Below, in pieces: positions 14,550 through 25,572 of a stretch of 64,000 nucleotides of DNA (position 1 is its first letter; every line of letters begins with the position of its first letter). The DNA lies in contig MU278354.1 in NCBI GenBank assembly GCA_022385755.1, positions 365,016 through 429,015 of the forward strand, read 5' to 3'. The translations under genes were made by a program, and so were the position numbers. Below the pieces are notes generated by a model. That model had not been told where the DNA came from and searched no databases. It worked only from the letters and a program-made list of their open reading frames with translations. Origin of the DNA: Trametopsis cervina. Its lineage: Eukaryota; Basidiomycota; Agaricomycetes; Polyporales; Irpicaceae.

Positions 14550-14983
14550 AATCGGTAGCCCTTGAAAGACCGGACGTCTGAATTGCATTGCACCCTTCAC
14601 ATCTGCATGACCATCGACTTCAAGGCCAGGCTTAGAGCAAACCTGGGTGGGTAGGACATGAGGCGAACTGTTGTTATTGTAATTTTGTATATTTTTCGAT
14701 TCCACGTCTGCAATGATTTCGCACAATGTCGACTACCGGTGCAGATGCATGATGAAACCACCGTGCTAAGCAGTGCTGATGCTACTCGTGGGAGAATGGT
14801 GTAACGCCACAAAGGCGAAGCCCCGAAATAGCCAAAATAGAGAGTTCGGCTGTTGCCGTGAAATCAAGCTTTTCAAACTTCAGTGAGCATCCAGTTTCCG
14901 TCTCCAGCACCGGACATCTTTCTGTGCGCACATCATCTCCAATTTATCGTCGTTGAATACCTCGCGAGCATTCGGTGGAAGCT
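14550..14983. other. Intergenic, promoter side of UTP18
   Basis: No coding frame of note. Likely the 3' region of the membrane-protein gene and the UTP18 promoter. Confidence 0.5.
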
Positions 14984-17002
14984 ATGGGAAAACGTGCCAG
15001 TAAAAGGCAGAAAGTGGACAAGACAACAGAGATTGTCCCCCTAGGTGCGCAAACCAGGGTGCTATTGGACGACGCAAGCAAAGATGATGAGGAACGCCGG
15101 CTGGAGAGCATGCTCTTTGGAACAAAATATGTCGCGGATGCGCCGAATCAACATGTGCTACTCATAACGGACGAGGAAGACGAGGAAGAATTGGCGGGAG
15201 GCGGTACAGAGTTCCAGGCGGTGATGGATACAGACGTGCGTTCACAGTAGCTCTTTTATATCCTCTTGCTCACCAATGTGTAGCTGTTCTTCATTGATGA
15301 TGCCAACGAGCAAGAGCCCACTGGTCTGCAGAACATTGATTTACAATTGAACGCGGAGCCACAATCGGACGACGAAAGTGAGGGTGGCGAGGAAGAGGAA
15401 GAGGAGGAGAGTGACGGCGCCGACAGCACTGATGAAGACGCTGTTCCAGAGATCGACGAAACACCTATCAACTCGGAAGACGTTCCCTCCACATCAGCTA
15501 CGCGTACAGCGCCCGCCTGGACAGATCCCGATGACACTACGCTCAACGTATCTTTAGCTTCGAATAAGCGGTTACGGAAGCTACGCGACGCAGCGTCTGA
15601 AGACAAAGTTGCAGGCCGCGAATATGAACGGCGGTTACGTCGGCAGTTTGAGAAGATCAACCCCGCGCCAGAATGGGCGACGAAAGCAAGGTCGCGGTTG
15701 CACCCCTCGAAGCAGAAGCGACGACGATCTGGTACTTCGTCCGACGAGGAGAGCCCACTTGAAGATGGTCTCACCCATCTGCTGACGTCTACAGGCGGTA
15801 TCCTTGGCGAAAGGCCGGGAGTGCTGCAGAGCGGCATGCTGTCTATCGAGCGACTTCGGGACGCGAACTTGTCTGCAAGATCAGAAGGAGCAATAAAAGC
15901 TGTACAGTTCCACCCATCTGCGCAAATACCTGTAATGTTGACGGCTAGTGAAGACAGACGTTTGAGGCTGTTTAATGTAACTCTTTGGTATGTTTAAGTA
16001 GGCATGACTTGCTGAACGTATCTTTTGCATAGGTCGATGGTCACACAAATCCACTTTTACAGACAGTCCACATACCTGATCTACCAATGACGCACGCCGG
16101 ATTCCACCCTTCTGGAACTAGTATTCTCCTCACAGGACCACGCCCATATTACTATACATATGACCTGGAATCTGGGACAACAAGACGTTCGCCCCGTGGC
16201 TTATGGGGGACAACATTCAATGGAAACGAGATGAAGGATGGAGGCATGGAAATATGCGCGTTTGACCCAAACGGAGAGGTGTTGGCTGTCGCAGGGAGGC
16301 GGGGCTATGTCCATTTGGTCGATTGGCGGTCGGGTTCGGGACAGGTAGTGGGTAGTGTGAAGATGAATGCTGGTGTAAAGAGTGTCTGGTGGAGCAAGGG
16401 TTCGGGTCGCAGCGAGTTGATGAGTCTTGGAGAGGACGCAGAGGTTTACGTGTGGGATGTGGGTCAGAGAAGGTGCATACGCAGATGGAAGGATGACGGG
16501 GGCTATGGCAGCCATATCTTAAGTGGTGATCGTGGTGGGCAATACTTGGGCATTGGGTGGGTCCTTCGGCGTATGTGAATAATATCATGCTAACGTGCAA
16601 CAGCTCGCGGCACGGTATCGTCAATGTATATGGCCCAGACGCCTCAGTATCATTGGCTACTGAGCGACCCAAACCGCTCAAAACCATAACCAACTTGACC
16701 ACATCAATCACCTCGATGAAGTTCAATCCAGACTCTCAACTGCTTGCGATAGCTAGCAATGTCAAAAAGGACCAGATGCGAATGGTACGGTTTATTGTAA
16801 CGTCTCCGAGACATCTAATGACCCTCCGCCCCAGGTCCATCTCCCTTCGCTCACCGTGTTCTCCAATTGGCCCACATCAGGCACACCATTGGGTCATGTC
16901 ACTACTATCGACTTCTCGACCGGTAGCGAATACGTCGCTGTTGGGAACAGTCGAGGGCGTGTATTGTTATACAACCTGCTCGATTTTGCACCGCGGACAT
17001 AA
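14984..17002 (+). CDS. UTP18: U3 small nucleolar RNA-associated protein 18 (WD40)
   Basis: This is a component of the small-subunit processome that acts in the nucleolus in 18S rRNA maturation. Five exons (14984-15235, 15284-15976, 16033-16556, 16604-16784, 16835-17002) give 605 aa. A basic start (GKRASKRQKVDK) leads to acidic low-complexity stretches such as EEEEEEESDGADSTDED, then NPAPEWATKARSR. WD40 repeats follow from about residue 290 to the end (IKAVQFHP, THAGFHPSG, EVYVWDVGQRRCIRRW), closing with SRGRVLLYNL, as in UTP18 orthologues. It converges on TRS33 with 54 bp between stop codons, so the 3' UTRs probably overlap. Confidence 0.92.
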
Positions 17003-17056
17003 CGTGCCTGATTGTTTGGTGTGCACCTTTGGGTGTAGCGCGGACAATTGCATTTT

Positions 17057-17984
17057 CTACGACCCCTTTGGCAGTTTGACCTGGAATGTACCTGCGTTCG
17101 AAGTGAGCGCGGCCTCTTGCCACCTCAGTATTGATTTGACGTACACTGCGGCAAGGTGGATATCTCAGGCACTACAACAGCCTGGAAACCCAGCCTTGAA
17201 AGTGCTCCCTTGATTATACCAGCTGGCATGGCGGCATACTACATATGCAAGAGTTAGTGCCCTCCCGTTCCAAAGTTAGTCTGAGAATACCGACGATCTT
17301 AGCTCGGCCCAGGGCTTCCGCACGTCCCTGCCAGCCTGATATCTTCTGTATCGGTTTGAACGAGTTATCTTGGAGTACGTACACACCCTGTTGTACGATC
17401 TCAATCGGCACTCGCTGGAGTGACATATGTACCACGTACACGATGGTTTGTTCGCAAGTTGTCTACCTGCTTATCCCAGCAGGCCACCCAAACGTCTTTG
17501 CATATGAATTTGATTGCATCCAGCGTATCGGAGAAAAGACCTCGGTCGCGACACAGTCTGTGTTCATGTAGATTGAAACTGAGTGGACGAACTATACGGC
17601 AAATACCTCGGCGACATACCGTTCTGCCACATTCGCCCCAACATGCATTCCTATGGACTCGAGCCTCAAGCGCAACGCTTCCTCTTCGACATCCTCGATT
17701 CTGTTCCCACCAGCTCCTGTGGCATTGAGTGAAGGACTTGCCAAAGAATCCCTCTTGGAGGGCACTTCAGGAGGGGCTTGCTGTGTAGGAGCCAGTAAGC
17801 CAGCCTCTATCATTTCTTGTTCGATGTTCTTTGTTCTCGCTACCGCCACAGCGGAAGATGCGCGTAAAGTATCTACGAGCTCGATCAAGAAATAATCCAT
17901 GGCCGCACCATCCACAAGTCGCGTTGGTGGATCAGCTAGGGCTGCCAGGCTGCTTGCCACCGAGATGGGCGGGACAGAGGCCAT
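17057..17984 (-). CDS. TRS33: TRAPP complex subunit TRS33 (TRAPPC6, Bet3 family)
   Basis: This is a core subunit of the TRAPP tethering complexes that activate Ypt1 in ER-Golgi and Golgi traffic. Five exons (17620-17984, 17440-17557, 17295-17387, 17145-17238, 17057-17091) give 234 aa. The N-terminal helix starts with MDYFLIELVDTL. An inserted, likely disordered Pro/Ser stretch follows, then GMHVGANVAERL, the FICKDVWVACWDKQVDNLRT block, GVYVLQDNSF, and a C-terminus with STLPQCTFQVKLPK. These are in the order expected for the TRAPPC6/TRS33 branch of Bet3-like proteins. The insert makes it somewhat longer than the animal protein. Divergent from the F-box gene. Confidence 0.92.
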
Positions 17985-18301
17985 TGTCCAGAGTTATGAA
18001 AGGAATGATTTACAGGTGACTGCAAGTAGTCGAGATCAAAGTGTTCTCGTGCTGTGTTCGCCAACTCGTGCAAATGGAACTAGGTAGAACGGTGTCAGCC
18101 GGACCGTCGACAAGGTCCCGAATATTGATGGACAAGCCTGGGATCGTGCAGTCCCAACGATCAATAGTGAATCCAACCATTGGGTAGAACGAGATCGCAC
18201 TATCAAATACGTGAGTCTTACATGCGATGCAACGTTGTGCACTGGGACTCATGGTCGATGTGCCTAATAACGGCAGGCTTAGTGTGTAAACCTCGTGCTA
18301 C

Positions 18302-20015
18302 ATGACTACAACAAACAAATTCGAAACGATTCCACTACCTTCCGGATTCGCTATCATCCAGGCTCTTTCCGAATCGGTAGTCAAGCATTGGCCACCGTCC
18401 ACTATGTGAGCTCTTGGGTCTTTCTCCAGTCCGGCTTTCGTTCTTGAACGCTACTGTTCTCAGTGACCCAGCATTCCCTCCGGATCTCTGGAGTAGTCCA
18501 TATGACACGGCTCTGCAGGCTCTGCAGAGTCTACAAAACGATATTGCTATCACATTGCATAAGACCGCCCGTGCCATTGAAGCGGCAAGGAATAGTGCCT
18601 CACCCGCATTGAAACTACCAGTGGAGGTCTTACGCCATGTTTTTGCCGCTTTGGGAGGGAATGTACGAGACAAGCTCGCAGTGTCTCACACGTGCAATGT
18701 TTGGAGAGAAACTATCCTCCATGATCCCTTTCTGTGGACCACAGTCGACCTTGACACGATTAAGGCTTCGCAGATTGCCTCCAGGGTCTTTCGGCGAGCG
18801 AAAGAATATCCATTGCAGCTAAGCTGTCGGCACTGGGATGCCCTCCGTATCAAATGCGCAGTGGTAGAGCTCGCTCGTGTCGAGGAACTCGATGTCACTT
18901 TCACGGTCGCCATGTTCCACGACCTTTGCAGGAGAAAAGCCCCACTCTTGAAACGCTGCAAGCTTACAGTCCCTGATAGCGCCAACACGTTGACTTATCT
19001 GCCATGCCTTTTCTCAAAGGCACATCCCCGTCTCACGGACTTGACCATGAACCACTGTCGCCTCATTTTCAACACGGAAAACTACCGCGGGCTCACCAAG
19101 CTCGATATCCGCTTTTCCCTCCATGCGATGCCGTTGAGACAAGACGAAGACTTCTCTTGCATGTTCCGCGCATGTCCTGACCTGGAAGAGCTACGTCTGG
19201 AACAGGTTAACCTCTCCAGAGAGGTGCAGGAAAGCTACTCCCCGATCCATCTTGCGAAATTACGTACCATGCGTCTTCATTTAAGTATGCGCGACCTCAA
19301 CTGCTTGCTGTCGGCAATATCAGCACCGCCAACACTACAGCTATCAATCCTTACATACAACGACGGTCGAGGGAGAGCGGTTAGCCCGATATCCGCACCA
19401 ACGCAGCCATGCCTTTCGCTCTTGACAGAAACAAGATTTCTCGACGCTGATGAGGTCACAAGCACAGTCTTTGCATTTCGAGAGGAAGACTACTCCCAAC
19501 CATCTTTGTCCTACAAAGTTCTTGGAACTGAGAAGTTGACACCTGTGGCATCAGAAGCTTTAATAGCTCTGTCTGCGTTGCATTTTATGCCGCATCTATA
19601 CAGACTTCGGACGAGGGACATAGAACCGGACACTATCATCACACTACTCAAGCACTGTCCGTCTATCTGTACCCTGGAGCTGATTTATTCAAATCCAGAT
19701 ATAGGGGATAGCACAATTATCCCCCGACTCGCCGAAGAGCTGGAATATTCGGAAGGCAGGCTATTCCCGAGCCTGCGGTGCTTGAAGCTGGAAAGAGTCT
19801 ACTTGGACGTCGAGACCCTGTTCAACCTCACGACGATAAGCAAAGCCGCACCGAAACTCCACACTATTGAGTGTCACTCTTGTCAAGGAGACTTACAGGT
19901 CACAGAGATGATAGAAATTTTAAACGAAGACTTCGAGGTTGTGAACTGGACATCGCGCTCTCTTGTTACCGAGGCGCTTTCCCTCTATAATGCCTCGACC
20001 ATTTTGGGGCTATAG
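18302..20015 (+). CDS. F-box protein, LRR-like, 551 aa
   Basis: Two exons, 18302-18405 and 18464-20015, are joined over a 58-nt intron. The first exon is needed because the long second-exon frame has no ATG before the F-box. The F-box lies near residues 84-130 (LKLPVEVLRHVFAAL, then the CNVWRETILHDPFLWTTVDL block). The rest has irregular leucine-rich segments such as CPDLEELRLEQVNL and SLRCLKLERVYL. It probably recruits a substrate to an SCF ubiquitin ligase, but the target is unknown. This belongs to the large, fast-evolving Agaricomycete F-box expansion. TRS33 starts 317 bp away on the other strand. Confidence 0.82.
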
Positions 20016-20244
20016 AACCTCTGAGCTACGTATTTCTGGCGTTCATATAGAGTATTTAGAGTTTGGTGTCTTGAACCGAATACGGCGGAATATGCTTGAT
20101 CTTTGTCTTGTATTGTACCCATAGTATTTCATACACCTCTGTCAATATACAACTCCGTGCCCGATGTCAATGCGCAGGTTATTGTTGAGTGAGCAAACAC
20201 TGATATAGATACTAGCAAGGATATGGCTAAACAGGTCGCATTCC

Positions 20245-20854
20245 TCAAGCTGTACCATATTGAATATCGGTCGATGCAACACCATATTCCAAGTGCCCGT
20301 CAGGCTGTTGAATGATGGAAATGAGATCCACAGGTAGATACCTCGCGTGAAAGGAAGTCTTACCGGGCATGAATTTTCAGTTTGAATTGCAGCAAAGTAT
20401 ATAGTCTGCCCTTCATAAGAAGGATCCAATGCTGGCATTGTGAACGTTGCAGGAGGTGGCGGTGGATGAGTCATAGCTGGCAACCCTGGTGTGCGACAAT
20501 TTATGGATGAGTATTGTTTGGCCTTCACGATAGGCATTTCAGGAGCTACTGACCAAAGTTGGGGTACAAGTAATCCCCAAAGTGATAGATATACTGATCA
20601 AATTGCTCGGAAGAGTTGAGGCTGGACGACGTGACCGCATCTTGCAGGAGCCACAGTGAGATAGGGGTATAGCCCCCTTCACACCAGTTGTTCAAAGAAT
20701 ACTGGAAGGAGAAGGTCTCCCCGGGGTTGATGACACTACCAGCGGATGGGGCAACAATACTGCTGAGGAGTCGAGCCCGCTTTTGAAGAGCAGGAGAACC
20801 ACTGACGAGGAGGATAGAGGGTACGATGGCGGAAAGAGCTGCGAGGAAATGCAT
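20245..20854 (-). CDS. Small secreted protein, paralogue A, 160 aa
   Basis: Three exons (20554-20854, 20364-20485, 20245-20304) give 160 aa. A signal peptide begins MHFLAALSAIVPSILLVSG. The mature part reads GSVINPGETFSFQYSLNNWC, then a TPISLWLL strand, NFGLP at the first splice, PPPPPATFTMPAL, and a C-terminal CPPDGHLEYGV block. Two relatives lie in the next 4 kb with the same intron positions and a middle exon of the same length. The G-x-V-x-PGE-x-F-x-F-x-Y start suggests a beta-sandwich, but that is inference. The function is unknown. Secretion is likely. Confidence 0.8.
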
Positions 20855-21635
20855 CTTGAGTAAAACCCAGGCTGGGGAGCTCTTTAGGTATTTCTCACAT
20901 GTTGCTAGCGTTCTTTATACTCGGGGATGTTTGTTTGTGCTAGAAAAGATGTGTGTATAAGTTGAATAAATCCAGTACAGCTTCAAGTGAACAACTCAGG
21001 ACCCGTGTGGGCAAATACACACCGTAACGCATCATTCCCTCCAACTGACAGTTGGTATCGCTCGGTTAGCGTGGCCTGACCCGCCTGCTGTGGGTAGGTT
21101 TCTAGGCATTCAAGGTCTTGAAAGGCCGGTACCGCACTGATATCACTGCAACTCTGACTCAACGCCAGAGTCAGGCACCCTGCCTGGGCCTTGATGGGAG
21201 AATCACATTAGCTGCTTCTGCTGCGGTATCATTCTGATCTACGCGCAGATAATGAGAGCGTTACTTATAAAGATATATGAAGTCTCAAAAGACGTACACA
21301 CTTGAGATGCAAATTTTTGAAGGGCGTACATGGACTGTCGTAGGACTATCTTCAGTTGACTGGATTCGATGAGTGTGTAAGTCAGCAACGACAAGAGTCC
21401 AGTGCTAGAGGGATCATGTGATGCTTGCCTTGTGCACTTCAATTAGCATACAAGTGGCTGTCGGCCCAAATACACCAATAGATGTAAGCTAGGCTGATAC
21501 ACGTAATGTGCAACGTTGGGCAGCTCGGTGAAGCCTTGAGAATGTCTTGATGGCCCGCTGATCGAGATGCAAAGACAGAGAAAGAATATATTGAAGATGG
21601 GCGCTGCAGAGACGCCGGGTCTGCACAAAGGTACA
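20855..21635. other. Intergenic between secreted paralogues A and B
   Basis: Contains the TATA region of paralogue A and the 3' side of B. Short minus-strand frames here are noise or the B 3' UTR. No gene is seen. Confidence 0.5.
20911..20919 (-). promoter_or_regulatory. TATA box, secreted paralogue A
   Basis: On the minus strand TATAAAGAA ends 57 bp upstream of the ATG at 20854. Paralogues B and C have comparable elements at similar distances. Confidence 0.55.
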
Positions 21636-22229
21636 CTAAACTGATCCGTATTGAATCGGAACATATGCCGCTGAGAAACCAGTGGGATAGAATACCGGCT
21701 GTGACAAAGAATTAATATGGTAGACAGAGGGAAGTCATGTCAGAGGACATACACATTGTTCGGATTGCGTTGTCACTAGGTATATAGCTTCTCCGATCCC
21801 TCCATCCAATGTGGGCATCGTCAGATTGTTGGGAATGGTAGGAATTGGTGTATGGTTCTGCTGGCCCGCTAATTCGTATTCAGCATCACCCCCCACACAT
21901 ATACGCGAAACAGGCAACTCGCCTATATTGATGGTCACAAACTGGCCGTAATCATGAAGGGATGATCCCATGAGGTTACCGGTCGAGTCGAAGTCGGACA
22001 AAGCCGGCTGATGGGAAAGGAGCCATATGCGAACTGGTGTGTATAGATTTTCACATCTACTGCCACCAGTATACTGAAAGGCGTATGTTTCACCGGGCTG
22101 TATAACTGTTCCAGGAAGTGGAACGGCTATAGCATCGAAGAAGTTGTCGACCTCGGTGCGCGAGTGAAGGGCTGTAGCAGTACAAGCTCCGATTACTTGG
22201 GCAACCACGAAGAGGGGAGAGAAAAGCAT
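21636..22229 (-). CDS. Small secreted protein, paralogue B, 161 aa
   Basis: The signal peptide is MLFSPLFVVAQVIGACTATA, followed by the family start GTVIQPGETYAFQY, a TPVRIWLL strand, NNLTMPTLDGG, and a C-terminal VPIQYGSV. The segment 21753-22229 is one open frame, but by alignment with paralogues A and C it should contain an intron at the codon after VTINI. Here the donor is GC (gcgagt), not GT, and the intron would be 54 nt. Removing it leaves 423 coding nt before the last exon, exactly as in A. The last exon, 21636-21698, follows a GT-AG intron. If the GC-AG intron is retained, the protein simply carries 18 extra residues. Confidence 0.75.
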
Positions 22230-22287
22230 GATGAATAGGCAAGCAGATGCTTCAGTACCTTCGAGTGCTCCTTCTCAAGACCATCCT

Positions 22288-22296
22288 TAAATATAG
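22288..22296 (-). promoter_or_regulatory. TATA-like box, secreted paralogue B
   Basis: On the minus strand TATATTTAA lies about 60 bp upstream of the ATG, matching the position in paralogue A. Confidence 0.5.
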
Positions 22297-23782
22297 CACC
22301 ACATTAAGACTTTGAAACGCTTTGAAGGCAAGATGGCAATACGTACCTGACTGCCGCAGCAAACCAAGGCGAACGATGACCGTCGTGACACCAACACCGT
22401 CCCAAACGCTTTACTAGTGCAAGATTCTTTACGCGCACAACAATATGTATTATTCATCTAAAAGCCAATGATAAGCGACGTACATGACAGATAGACAAGC
22501 AAAGGTCATACCCAGGAAAGAAAAGTAGCGTCAGCCACGATGTACAGTAATGTTATACAGCTAGTGCCACTGGGATGTGACGCCGTGTTACGGCCCGCAC
22601 TGTGCGAAGTCTTACCAGGCCGCCTACACTTCGTGCGTCAGCGCGGCAATTACACAGCGCAATGCTGTGCGTCATCCGTGGATTACAATCGTCCGGGTCC
22701 GCCACAGGCATAGCGGATGTCTTGCGTACCTGCGAGCATGTTGCTTCGCTCACTGTTTGCTTCCCTGCAAGCTGAGCCGGAAATGTAACTCAGACTTGAG
22801 AGTTCACGCATTTCCGCCCTGTGATTTCCGTAAACCACTGATGTTTACGAATCTGGGCAGCCAACATCCTTCGCAAGAGAGATACGCGGCCCGTCGTATA
22901 CAATACAACCATATGCTACTTGCTCTGCTCGAACGTGCCGAACATCAGAAAAATGAACGTGAGTGACTATAGAGGTTGAAAGGTCTGACATTCACCTTTA
23001 TAATCAGGAACGACCACGGCGAACACAAGCCTTGGTTCACCACGTCAATCGAAGTCGTTACTGAATAGCGTGCCGGCATGACACTCATAACTCAGAGGCA
23101 CGTCTGGATCTAGGTCCTCTATCAAAATAACTTTAAAGACATGGATAGAGTACGCACCCCTGAAGTCAACACGTTCCTTCCTCAGCACGAACTTAGAAAA
23201 CTGCGTGCTCCGTTTGCACTCAATCCATCGTCTACGGGCATTAACGGTGATAGGTCAGAACAGGTCACTGATAAGAAGAACGGGCTAGAGAACTGCTCAC
23301 CGCGAATTTCTTACGCATGTTCTGAGATGGAAGAACTGGTCGCCGTGACAGTTTGAAGTAGTCGTGATTGATCTCCGACCAATCAACGGTGGCTTTCGCG
23401 AATGCCCCGCCGTGCGCGGACCAATCAGGGAGCGTGTTGAGGGACGTTTCTTCGTTGACGATAGACCCGAATCAACACCGGTGGGAGGAATTCAATTCAC
23501 AACTCCGCTTCACAGTGACTGTGGGTCTGGAACAAAGCTTCAGCGGGAAGGCAATACTTGTCTGGACTGCCCTCGACGGAGCTGAATCAATACCGTACGC
23601 GCAGATCGCAACACATGGTAGTGTGAGAGTAACGCAGAGCCGAGCGCTGCGAGACATGCCGCCTTTCCAAGCTGTCCAAAGTTGACTGACAGCGTCGGAT
23701 GAGTACAGTCGAGCTTTAGCTGGACCGTTCTGTGAGGGGTATGCGTTTACCACTAATAGTTCTTGAGTCGTATTTTTGTGGT

Positions 23783-23790
23783 ATATAAAG
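23783..23790 (+). promoter_or_regulatory. TATA box, secreted paralogue C
   Basis: TATATAAA is 80 bp upstream of the ATG at 23870, with a CA-rich leader between. Confidence 0.6.
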
Positions 23791-23869
23791 GCGAGGAGCA
23801 AGCCAGAGAGTCCTTAGGCAAAGCTTCAGAGAGCCGACATCCACTGCATTTCACTCACGACTCACCAAC

Positions 23870-24465
23870 ATGCTTTACACTATGAAATTCTTCACTTGCT
23901 CCATCCCTCTCCTAGCAGCATTCGCCCCTGCTATGGGTACGCCGCTTCCCAGTCCCTTCATGGGCACGATCAATGCTCCTACGTCGTCGGCCACCGTCTC
24001 AGGGGAAAGCTTTCCCTTCAGCTACACCGTCAATAACTGGTGCGAGGAAGGCTACAATAACTATAAAGTATTCGCCGTAGAGGGAGCATCTCCTCCAACA
24101 TTCGACGACCTGGACAGCAACGGAGATCTCCCGAATGCGCTAGCATCCTGGGGTAGTTTCACTATTCCTAACTTTGGTAAGACTTTGTCGGTTGAACACC
24201 AGAATCATGAGAGTGACTCACATTTGATCGATCAAAAGGGCTGCCTCCTTTGGGCACACCACCTCCGTCCGAGTTGACGCTATCCCCGCTGCAGGGCGTC
24301 GTCTTGGCAGTCCCTACCAGCATATTCATCGCTGTTGTAGAAACCTTCTCAAGTTGCCCTGTAAGTCTAATTGTGAACAGGACTTACCACAACTAAATGA
24401 TCTTTGTATAGGGACATGTTGTGCAAGAAAGGGGTGTTGTATCGGTCCCCGTAGTGTATTCGTAG
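23870..24465 (+). CDS. Small secreted protein, paralogue C, 160 aa
   Basis: Three exons (23870-24176, 24239-24360, 24412-24465) give 160 aa with a signal peptide (CSIPLLAAFAPAMG; the start may be the second ATG, at 23882). The family features are ATVSGESFPFSYTVNNWCEE, PNFGLPPLGTPPPSELTL and a C-terminal SCPGHVV block. The middle exon is 122 nt, as in paralogue A, and both introns fall at the same codons and phases. This shows recent common descent by local duplication. It is on the opposite strand to A and B. Confidence 0.8.
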
Positions 24466-25071
24466 ATCCTTTGGGTGCAGGATGATTTGGTCTGCTGGCT
24501 ACTTCTTGGACAAAGATATGTGACTTTTCCGGGTCTGCTAGTTACCTAGAATTTGCGAGATTGGACATGTACATTGGCCAGATCAGCGGAGAGAAATGTA
24601 GAAACGAAACCCTTGAACTCACGAATGTGCCGAAACGACAATGGGGCACTCGGCCTGTACCAGCATTGGCCACCGAGATCTGCGAATTCCATTGGGATAA
24701 AAACCCTATAAAAGTACCAGTCACGACTGCTGTGTCAATGATAAGCCAGACCCGTCATCGTATACGTATTGTGGCGGCTACTTGAAGAGCAGCATAGAGA
24801 CTCAGGGTGCACATTCGGGCTTTTCCCGTTAGATTGTCGCTAGTTAACAGTTCTGATAGCGACAGAGTGATCATGCACGGATGGTATGTTAGTTGACTCT
24901 CCTAGTATGGGTCATAGATGGTTGCTCCCAGCAATCAAATTCGAGCGGCTTCGTGGCGCACAACCTCGACCACGTGATTCGTCGTTCAACGCGACGCGTG
25001 ACCAACGGCTCACAACCTTCAGGTTGTGGCCAGCTCTAGCGTTCTTTCCGTTATTCCGCCGTCCGATATTT
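24466..25071. other. Intergenic upstream of APC11
   Basis: No supported gene. A 74-codon frame at 24561-24785 has no recognisable features. Confidence 0.5.
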
Positions 25072-25472
25072 ATGAAGGTCAAAGTGAAGAACTGGCATGC
25101 TATAGCTCAATGGCGGTGGGACACCGACTCCACAGGATCTCACGATGCGGATGATGAGGGAGACGTATGTGGCATTTGCCGTGTACCGTACGAGGGCTGT
25201 TGTCCCTCATGCAAGATGCCAGGTGACGACTGTCCACTCAGTGAGTGTGTTTTGATATGGGAGGTTCATTGAAATTGACATTAGTAGTATGGGGACAGTG
25301 CACTCATATCTTCCACATGCACTGCTTGCTGAAGTGGATTGGCACAGCTGCCTCGAAACAACAATGCCCTATGGATAGGAGACCATGGGGTACGTCAAAG
25401 AACATTAGTACCATGATTATTAGCTCACATTTTGGGATAGTGACTGCGGAGAGGAAAGTCAAGGCGACTTGA
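25072..25472 (+). CDS. APC11: Anaphase-promoting complex subunit 11 (RING-H2)
   Basis: This is the catalytic RING subunit of the APC/C ubiquitin ligase that drives anaphase and mitotic exit; it binds the E2. Three exons (25072-25240, 25288-25389, 25441-25472) give 100 aa. It starts MKVKVKNWHAIAQWRWD, a near-invariant APC11 opening. The zinc ligands follow: CGIC, CCPSC, CPLIWGQCTHIFHMHC, and finally CPMDRRPW. The first acceptor is chosen so that PLIWGQC is intact; an upstream tag would insert one residue. The tail VTAERKVKAT is the last exon. Convergent with the P-loop kinase gene, 100 bp apart. Confidence 0.93.
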
Positions 25473-25572
25473 AGACACAACAGTCATTGTATTTCACCCC
25501 AGTATGTATCATATGAATTATACATGTAGCAACATCCCGCCCGGTCCGACCCTGTTATACCTCATATGTCTG

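Larger units (their letters stand above)
22230..23869. other. Intergenic between paralogues B and C
   Basis: About 1.6 kb with several frames of 60-130 codons (for example near 22577-22966 and 23368-23685). None has recognisable motifs, plausible introns or a homologue I know. It holds the divergent promoters of B and C. Confidence 0.5.

Noticed and set aside
18010..18252. 80-aa minus-strand frame upstream of TRS33
   Set aside because: No motifs; it lies in the divergent promoter between TRS33 and the F-box gene.
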